Of a stretch of 64,000 nt of DNA, positions 58,660 to 64,000 are shown one piece after another. The DNA comes from Curtobacterium sp. MCBA15_012. Lineage in GTDB: Bacteria; Actinomycetota; Actinomycetes; Actinomycetales; Microbacteriaceae. The stretch's first letter is position 1. Each line of letters begins with the position of its first letter. Position numbers and translations under genes: made by a program. The stretch lies in contig NZ_CP126267.1 in NCBI RefSeq assembly GCF_001864935.2, positions 1,426,001-1,490,000 of the forward strand, in the 5' to 3' direction. Below the pieces are notes generated by a model. That model was given only the letters and a program-made list of their open reading frames with translations, did not search any database and was not told where the DNA came from.

Positions 58660-61221
58660 GTGACCACCGAGCACCCCACCGAGCCCGCAGCCGTCGACCC
58701 GGACGCCTACGACTTCCGCCGAATCCAGGAGAAGTGGCAGCCCCGGTGGGAGGAGCTCGGGCTCTTCACGACCGACCTCGACGACACGCGACCCCGCAAG
58801 TACATCCTCGAGATGTTCCCGTACCCGTCCGGCGACCTGCACATGGGGCACGCCGAGAACTGGGCGCTCGGCGACTTCGTGGCGCGCTACTGGCGGCAGC
58901 AGGGCTTCAACGTCCTGCACCCGATCGGGTGGGACTCCTTCGGTCTGCCCGCCGAGAACGCCGCGATCAAGCGCGGCGTCGACCCGGCGGAGTGGACCTA
59001 CGCGAACATCGAGCAGCAGAAGGCGTCCTTCAAGCGGTACGCGCCGTCCTTCGACTGGACGACCGAGATCCACACCTCGGACCCCGAGTACTACAAGTGG
59101 AACCAGTGGCTGTTCCTGAAGATGTACGAGAAGGGCCTGGCGTACCGGAAGGACAGCTGGGTCAACTGGGACCCGGTGGACCAGACCGTGCTCGCGAACG
59201 AGCAGGTGCTGCCCGACGGCACGTCCGACCGCTCGGGTGCCGTCGTCGTCAAGAAGAAGCTGACGCAGTGGTACTTCGCCATCACGAAGTACGCCGACCG
59301 GCTGCTCGACGACCTCAACCAGCTCGAGGGTCGCTGGCCGGCGAAGGTCATCGCGCAGCAGCGCAACTGGATCGGCCGGTCCGTCGGCGCCGACGTCGAC
59401 TTCGTGATCGAGGGCCGCGACGAGCCCGTCACGGTGTTCACGACGCGTCCGGACACGATCCACGGCGTGACCTTCCTGGTCGTGGCACCGGACTCCGACC
59501 TCGCTGCGTCGCTCGTCGAGTCCGCTCCCGACGACGTCCGGGCCGCGTTCGACGACTACCTGACGGCGACCCAGAAGACCTCCGAGATCGACCGGCAGAA
59601 CGCCGACCGCCCGAAGACCGGCGTGCCGCTCGGCCGCTTCGCGATCCACCCGCTGACGGGGGAGCGCCTGCCGATCTGGGCCGCCGACTACGTGCTGGCC
59701 GACTACGGCCACGGCGCGGTCATGGCCGTCCCGGCGCACGACCAGCGCGACCTCGACTTCGCACGGGCCTTCGACCTGCCCGTCCGCGTCGTGGTCGACA
59801 CCAACGCCGCGGTGACGGGTGCGATCCCGGTCATCCCCGAGGGTGCGACGCTCGAGGACCTGCCCGCCCTCGACCCGGCGTCCACCGGCGAGGCGCTGAC
59901 CGGTCAGGGCCGCATGATCAACTCCGGGCCGCTCGACGGCATGTCGAAGCAGCACGCGATCACCGCGGCGATCGCGCTCCTCGAGGAGCGCGGCACCGGT
60001 CGCGCCGCGAAGACCTACCGCCTGCGCGACTGGCTCATCTCGCGCCAGCGTTTCTGGGGCACCCCGATCCCGATCATCCACGGCGCGGACGGCAGCGAGC
60101 ACCCGGTGCCGCTCGACCAGCTGCCCGTGCGCCTGCCGTCCACCGAGGGGCTCGACCTCAAGCCGAAGGGCACCTCGCCGCTCGGTGGGGCCACCGACTG
60201 GGTGAACGTCCCGAACCCCGTCGACGGCACGCCCGCGACGCGCGACACCGACACGATGGACACGTTCGTCGACTCGTCGTGGTACTTCCTGCGCTTCCTG
60301 TCGGCGAACGACGACACCCAGGCGTTCGACCCGGAGGCGGCACGCCGCTGGGCCCCGGTCGACCAGTACATCGGCGGCATCGAGCACGCGATCCTGCACC
60401 TGCTGTACGCGCGCTTCGTCACGAAGGTCCTGTTCGACCTCGGGTACCTCGACTTCACCGAGCCGTTCTCGGCGCTGCTCAACCAGGGCATGGTGCTGTC
60501 CGGCGGCTCGAAGATGTCGAAGTCGAAGGGCGGTGTGTCGCTCGGCGACGAGCTCGACGCGAACGGTGTCGACGCGATCCGCCTCGTCATGGGCTTCGCC
60601 GGACCGCCCGAGGACGACATCAACTGGGAGGACGTGTCGCCGTCGGCGTCCGCGCGCTTCCTGGCGCGCGCGTACCGTCTGGCGCTCGACGTGACCTCGT
60701 CGCCCGACGCCGTGTGGGCGGACGGGGACCGCGCCCTGCGCCAGGTGACGCACCGCTTCCTCGCCGACGCCCCCGGCATGATGGAGGCGTTCAAGTTCAA
60801 CGTCGTGATCGCCCGTCTGATGGACCTGGTGAACGTCACCCGCAAGGCCATCGACAGCGGCCCCGGTGCCGGCGACCCCGCCGTGCGCGAGGCCGTCGAG
60901 ACGGTCGCGCTGGCACTCGCCGTCTTCGCCCCGTACACGGGCGAGGAGATGTGGGAGAAGCTGGGCTACGAGGCCACCGTCGCCACGTACGGCTGGCGGA
61001 AGGCCGACCCGACGCTGCTCGTGCAGGACACCCTGACCGCGGTGGTCCAGGTGAACGGCAAGGTGCGCGACTCGTTCGAGGTGTCGAAGTCGATCGAGCC
61101 GGACGAGCTCGAGCTGCTCGCGCGGTCGTCGGCGAACGTGCAGCGGTACATCGGTGACCGGGAGATCGTGAAGGTCATCGTGCGGGCGCCGAAGCTCGTG
61201 AACATCGCGATCAAGGGCTGA
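58660..61221 (+). CDS. leuS: Leucyl-tRNA synthetase
   Basis: Class I synthetase of 853 residues that charges tRNA-Leu. The HIGH-type motif is HMGH (61-64) in [20 protein letters not shown] and the second is KMSKSKG (from K618). The CP1 editing domain lies at about 220-430 ([36 protein letters not shown]). [13 protein letters not shown] and [18 protein letters not shown] are further markers. GTG 58660 is used; GTG 58654 is in frame and possible. Confidence 0.97.
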   Translation: MTTEHPTEPAAVDPDAYDFRRIQEKWQPRWEELGLFTTDLDDTRPRKYILEMFPYPSGDLHMGHAENWALGDFVARYWRQQGFNVLHPIGWDSFGLPAENAAIKRGVDPAEWTYANIEQQKASFKRYAPSFDWTTEIHTSDPEYYKWNQWLFLKMYEKGLAYRKDSWVNWDPVDQTVLANEQVLPDGTSDRSGAVVVKKKLTQWYFAITKYADRLLDDLNQLEGRWPAKVIAQQRNWIGRSVGADVDFVIEGRDEPVTVFTTRPDTIHGVTFLVVAPDSDLAASLVESAPDDVRAAFDDYLTATQKTSEIDRQNADRPKTGVPLGRFAIHPLTGERLPIWAADYVLADYGHGAVMAVPAHDQRDLDFARAFDLPVRVVVDTNAAVTGAIPVIPEGATLEDLPALDPASTGEALTGQGRMINSGPLDGMSKQHAITAAIALLEERGTGRAAKTYRLRDWLISRQRFWGTPIPIIHGADGSEHPVPLDQLPVRLPSTEGLDLKPKGTSPLGGATDWVNVPNPVDGTPATRDTDTMDTFVDSSWYFLRFLSANDDTQAFDPEAARRWAPVDQYIGGIEHAILHLLYARFVTKVLFDLGYLDFTEPFSALLNQGMVLSGGSKMSKSKGGVSLGDELDANGVDAIRLVMGFAGPPEDDINWEDVSPSASARFLARAYRLALDVTSSPDAVWADGDRALRQVTHRFLADAPGMMEAFKFNVVIARLMDLVNVTRKAIDSGPGAGDPAVREAVETVALALAVFAPYTGEEMWEKLGYEATVATYGWRKADPTLLVQDTLTAVVQVNGKVRDSFEVSKSIEPDELELLARSSANVQRYIGDREIVKVIVRAPKLVNIAIKG

Positions 61222-61258
61222 TCGGCCGGGGCTGACCGTCCCGTCTGGCTGGTCGTCG

Positions 61259-61288
61259 CGAGGGTCCGGGCGTGTGCCCGGGCCCTCG
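61259..61288 (+). terminator. Terminator of leuS
   Basis: CGAGGGTCCGGGC (61259-61271) pairs with GCCCGGGCCCTCG (61276-61288), one T-G pair, loop GTGT, followed by GGTCGTTCTTGT. Confidence 0.8.
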
Positions 61289-61296
61289 GGTCGTTC

Positions 61297-61377
61297 TTGT
61301 CACGCGTGTCGTTCGTGTGGCGCGTGTCGTGCGTGTCGTTGGTGTCGCTCGTGTCGTGGGTGTCGCTCGCGTCGTTC
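61297..61377. repeat. 9-bp minisatellite, about nine copies
   Basis: GTGTCGTTC and one- or two-base variants are repeated every 9 nt from 61306 to 61377, with a weaker copy at 61297. The period is a multiple of three, which leaves long open frames on the minus strand that read as Arg/His/Thr-rich junk. Confidence 0.9.
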
Positions 61378-61450
61378 CTGCACAGGGGCGGTTGTGCGTC
61401 GCTCGTCCACAGGTGGGCCGGCTGAGCCCGTCGAGGACCTCCGGAGTTCG

Positions 61451-61456
61451 TAGCGT
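61451..61456 (+). promoter_or_regulatory. -10 box (TAGCGT) of comEA
   Basis: TAGCGT ends 6 nt before ATG 61463 with no Shine-Dalgarno sequence, again indicating a leaderless message. Confidence 0.5.
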
Positions 61457-61462
61457 GCCGGC

Positions 61463-62269
61463 ATGAGCACGCCGACACCGGACGACCCGACGCCGAGCGC
61501 TTCCTGGTGGCACCGGTGGGCGCTCTCGCCCCGCGCCGCCGTGCTCACCGGCGCGGTGGTCGTCGCGGTGGCGCTCGTCGTCGTCGGCGTGGGCGCGATC
61601 GGTGGCCCGTCGAGCGAGGACGTGACCGTCACCGGGGCGGGGACGGCCCTGTCCGGTGCGGGCGGCGGAGCGCCAGCCGGCCGACCCGCTGCTGCCGACG
61701 GGGAGCCCGGGGCAGGCCGATCGTCGCCGCCGTCGCCGTCGCCGCCGTCGCCGTCGCCGCCGTCGGGTGCGCCGTCGAGTGTCGCCGTGTACGTGCTCGG
61801 TGCGGTCGGACACGCCGGCGTCGTGCAGGTGCCCGCGGGCTCCCGCATCGAGACGGTGCTCGAGCGCGCGGGGGGACCCGCAGCCGACGCCGACCTGACC
61901 CGGCTCAACCTCGCGCGGCTCGCCGTCGACGGCGAACGGTTGTACGTCCCACGGGTCGGCGAGGACGTCGTGCCCGAGGCCCTGGCGCCGGACACGGGCG
62001 GTGGGGTAGGCAGCGGGACGGGTGGTGCGGGCGCGGGTGCTGCTGGTGGCGGGGCTGCTGGCACCTCCGGGCCGGACGCGGTCGTCGACCTCAACACCGC
62101 CGACCAGGCCGCACTCGAGACCCTGCCCGGGATCGGCCCGTCCCTCGCCGCACGGATCATCGCCTGGCGGACCGAGCACGGCCGGTTCTCGTCCGTCGAG
62201 GACCTCCTGGACGTCAGCGGGATCGGCGACGGACGGTTCGCGGAGCTGCGCGACCGGGTGCGGGTGTGA
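61463..62269 (+). CDS. comEA: Competence protein ComEA-like DNA-binding protein
   Basis: Membrane-anchored, outward-facing DNA-binding protein of 268 residues. One membrane helix (about 26-48) is followed by a Pro/Ser repeat linker (SPPSPSPPSPSPPS), an SLBB domain (SVAVYVLGAVGHAGVVQVPA, about 108-165), a Gly-rich linker and a C-terminal helix-hairpin-helix pair (LNTADQAALETLPGIGPSLA, then DLLDVSGIGDGRFAELRD). ComEA receives double-stranded DNA and passes it to the ComEC channel, encoded next. Confidence 0.93.
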   Translation: MSTPTPDDPTPSASWWHRWALSPRAAVLTGAVVVAVALVVVGVGAIGGPSSEDVTVTGAGTALSGAGGGAPAGRPAAADGEPGAGRSSPPSPSPPSPSPPSGAPSSVAVYVLGAVGHAGVVQVPAGSRIETVLERAGGPAADADLTRLNLARLAVDGERLYVPRVGEDVVPEALAPDTGGGVGSGTGGAGAGAAGGGAAGTSGPDAVVDLNTADQAALETLPGIGPSLAARIIAWRTEHGRFSSVEDLLDVSGIGDGRFAELRDRVRV

Positions 62270-64000
62270 GCGCCGCCGGAGTGGACCCACGAGCCGCTGC
62301 GGGCGTCGACCTGCGGCCGGCTCTGGCCGATCTGCGGTCCGCCGGGCCGGTCGCCGTCGCCTGGGTGCTGGCCGCGCTGCTCGTGGGTGCGCCCGGGGCG
62401 GCGACGACCACCGCGGTCGCGTCCGCCGTGGGCCTGCTGCTCGCGCTGGTGGTGCTCGTGCGCCCGTCACCAGGAGCGGTGCCGGCCGCGTCCCGAGCGG
62501 CTGCCGTCCGTGTGGTCGCCGCGGTGCTGCTCACCACGGCGGGGTGCTGTTCCCTCGTGTCGCTCGCGGTCGTGACGGCGGAGCACCGCCGGTCGCCGGA
62601 GGAGCTCCTCCGCACGGTCGGCAGGACCGTGACCGTCGACCTCGTGCTCACCCGTGACCTCGGTCCCGGGGACCGCTCCGTCTCCGCGACCCTGCGGCGC
62701 GCCACCGACGCCCGCTCGGCCTCTGCGGGTGGGACACGGTCGACGCTCGACGTCCCGGTCCGGGTCGTGCCCGCGGACCGGACCGTCGCAGCCGCCGGGA
62801 CCCGGCTCGTCGGGCGGGGGACCGTCGAACGCGACGAGCCCGGCTCACCGACGGCCGCCGTCGTCTTCCTCCGCGGACGCCCCGAGGTCGAGCCACCGTC
62901 CGGGCTCCTCGCGGCGACCGACCGGGCACGCCGGGCCTTCGTCGCCGTGACCGAGGACCTGCCCGAGCCGGGCGCCGCGCTCCTCCGCGGTCTGGCGATC
63001 GGGGACCGCAGCGGGCTCGACGCGGGGACCGAGGCGGCGATGGAGACGTCGGCACTGACGCACCTCACGGCGGTGTCCGGATCGAACTGCGCCGTCGTGG
63101 TCGGGCTCGTGGTCGTCGTCGGTCGTGCACTCGGGGTGCCGCGCGTCGTGCGTGCCGTGTCGGCGGTGGTGCTGCTCGTCGGGTTCGTCGTCCTGGTCAG
63201 GCCCGACCCGTCGATCCTCCGAGCGACCGTGATGGCCGTCGTCGTCCTGGTCGTCCGCCTCGCCGGGCGCCCGGTGCGGGGCGTCCCGCTCATCGCGCTG
63301 GCCGCGGGCGGGATGCTCGTGGTCGACCCCTGGTACGCGCGGTCCGTCGCGTTCGTGCTCTCGGTGCTCGCGACCGCCGGGATCGTCGTCCTCGCGCCGC
63401 CCCTGACCGTGCTCCTCGGCAGGCGCCTGTGGGGACCGGTCGCGGCGGCCGTGGCCGTGCCCGTCGCCGCCCAGGCCGCGTGCTGGCCCGTCACGGTCGT
63501 GCTCGCGCCGACCTTCCCGACCTACGCGGTCCCGGCGAACCTGCTCACCGAGCCGCTCGCGCCGCTCGTGACGGTCCTCGGGCTCGCGGCCTGCCTCGTC
63601 GCACCGGTGTGGCCCGCCGGTGCCGGCGCGCTGGCGGTCGTCGCGTGGGCGCCTGCCGCGGCGATCGGTGCGATCGCGCACGGTGCGTCCTCGCTGCCGG
63701 GATCGTCCCTCGCTTGGCCGTCCGGCATCGTCGGGGTCGCCGCGGCCGCGGTCGTCAGTGCGGCCGTGGCCGTCGCGGTCCTCACCCGACCGGCCGTCCG
63801 GTCCCGGGTGCTCGTCGCAGGAGCGGTCGTGTTCCTGGTCGGGATCGGTGCGGTCGTGGTCCCACGGTGGGTCGTGCGGGGGAGCGTGCCCGGGGACTGG
63901 GCGGTGGCCGCGTGCGACGTCGGGCAGGGCGACGCCGTGCTCGTGCGCGACGGACGTCCGGGTGACCCCGTCGCCCTCGTCGACACCGGTGACGACGAGG
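62266..64000 (+). CDS. comEC: DNA-uptake channel protein ComEC (5' part)
   Basis: Polytopic membrane protein that carries single-stranded DNA into the cell. The frame is open from GTG 62266, which overlaps the comEA stop (GTGA), to the window end without a stop, so 578 codons are seen and the gene continues. N-terminal helices and the DUF4131-like/OB segment are followed by the competence signature HLTAVSGSNCAVVVG (about residue 266) and many membrane helices. At the end CDVGQGDAVLV begins the metallo-beta-lactamase-like domain thought to degrade one strand. No frameshift is seen. Confidence 0.93.
   Translation, partial: MSAAGVDPRAAAGVDLRPALADLRSAGPVAVAWVLAALLVGAPGAATTTAVASAVGLLLALVVLVRPSPGAVPAASRAAAVRVVAAVLLTTAGCCSLVSLAVVTAEHRRSPEELLRTVGRTVTVDLVLTRDLGPGDRSVSATLRRATDARSASAGGTRSTLDVPVRVVPADRTVAAAGTRLVGRGTVERDEPGSPTAAVVFLRGRPEVEPPSGLLAATDRARRAFVAVTEDLPEPGAALLRGLAIGDRSGLDAGTEAAMETSALTHLTAVSGSNCAVVVGLVVVVGRALGVPRVVRAVSAVVLLVGFVVLVRPDPSILRATVMAVVVLVVRLAGRPVRGVPLIALAAGGMLVVDPWYARSVAFVLSVLATAGIVVLAPPLTVLLGRRLWGPVAAAVAVPVAAQAACWPVTVVLAPTFPTYAVPANLLTEPLAPLVTVLGLAACLVAPVWPAGAGALAVVAWAPAAAIGAIAHGASSLPGSSLAWPSGIVGVAAAAVVSAAVAVAVLTRPAVRSRVLVAGAVVFLVGIGAVVVPRWVVRGSVPGDWAVAACDVGQGDAVLVRDGRPGDPVALVDTGDDE

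Noticed and set aside
61278-61470. Arg/His/Thr-rich protein on the minus strand over the 9-bp minisatellite
   Set aside because: The frame is open only because the repeat unit is a multiple of three; there is no start context and no family similarity.

Overview
The window is chromosomal DNA of very high G+C content from a Gram-positive actinobacterium. The gene order aroG, pknL, LysM protein, Rv2175c-like, polyprenyl synthase, DUF3040, mraZ and then the division/cell-wall (dcw) cluster through ftsZ, sepF, yggT, divIVA, lspA, rluD and dnaE is the actinobacterial layout. Wag31-type DivIVA, SepF, a PknL/Rv2175c pair and the ctaCDF order fit Microbacteriaceae. The repeat families and an unusual MurE specificity loop suggest a Curtobacterium-like genus, but that genus call is inference. 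I see no rRNA, tRNA, IS element, prophage or CRISPR array.

Layout. Positions 1-6.7 kb hold the end of class II DAHP synthase, a PASTA-domain Ser/Thr kinase (pknL), a LysM wall hydrolase-like protein, a small Rv2175c-type DNA-binding protein, a polyprenyl diphosphate synthase and a DUF3040 membrane protein. Positions 7.0-27.8 kb hold the dcw cluster, mostly with 4-nt ATGA/GTGA overlaps: mraZ, rsmH, ftsL-like, ftsI, murE, murF, mraY, murD, ftsW, murG, murC, ftsQ, ftsZ, ylmE, sepF, yggT, divIVA, lspA, rluD. Positions 28.4-36 kb hold dnaE, a kinase-like protein, hisD, nrdR and pyrD. Positions 36-39.1 kb hold a 0.9-kb repeat array, DUF3043 and an M20 dipeptidase. Positions 39.3-43.1 kb hold an A-type Fe-S carrier and cytochrome oxidase genes ctaC, ctaD and ctaF. 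Positions 43.3-47.9 kb hold a G6PDH-like gene facing a GH15 hydrolase and an App1/DUF2183 phosphatase. Positions 48-52.3 kb hold a TetR regulator and a complete OpuC-type compatible-solute ABC transporter. Positions 52.6-58.4 kb hold cydABDC (cytochrome bd oxidase and its assembly exporter). Positions 58.7-64 kb hold leuS, comEA and the 5' part of comEC.

How the genes work together. The dcw block makes lipid II (murE/F/D/C, mraY, murG) and builds the divisome (ftsL, I, W, Q, Z, sepF), with DivIVA directing polar growth and PknL giving wall-linked signalling. The two oxidase systems, ctaCDF (aa3 type) and cydABDC (bd type), give respiratory flexibility. comEA and comEC are DNA-uptake components.

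The most striking non-coding feature is a family of palindromes built on GACGGGAGGCGCG and its complement. Perfect hairpins of 16-24 bp sit just after several gene ends, a complete copy lies inside the first codons of ylmE, two perfect 18-bp arms flank a linker inside ftsQ, and isolated arms occur in other genes. A second palindrome family alternates with it in a tandem array at 36.1-36.7 kb. A third degenerate family, several minisatellites and a set of -10 boxes 6-9 nt upstream of start codons (probable leaderless mRNAs) complete the picture.
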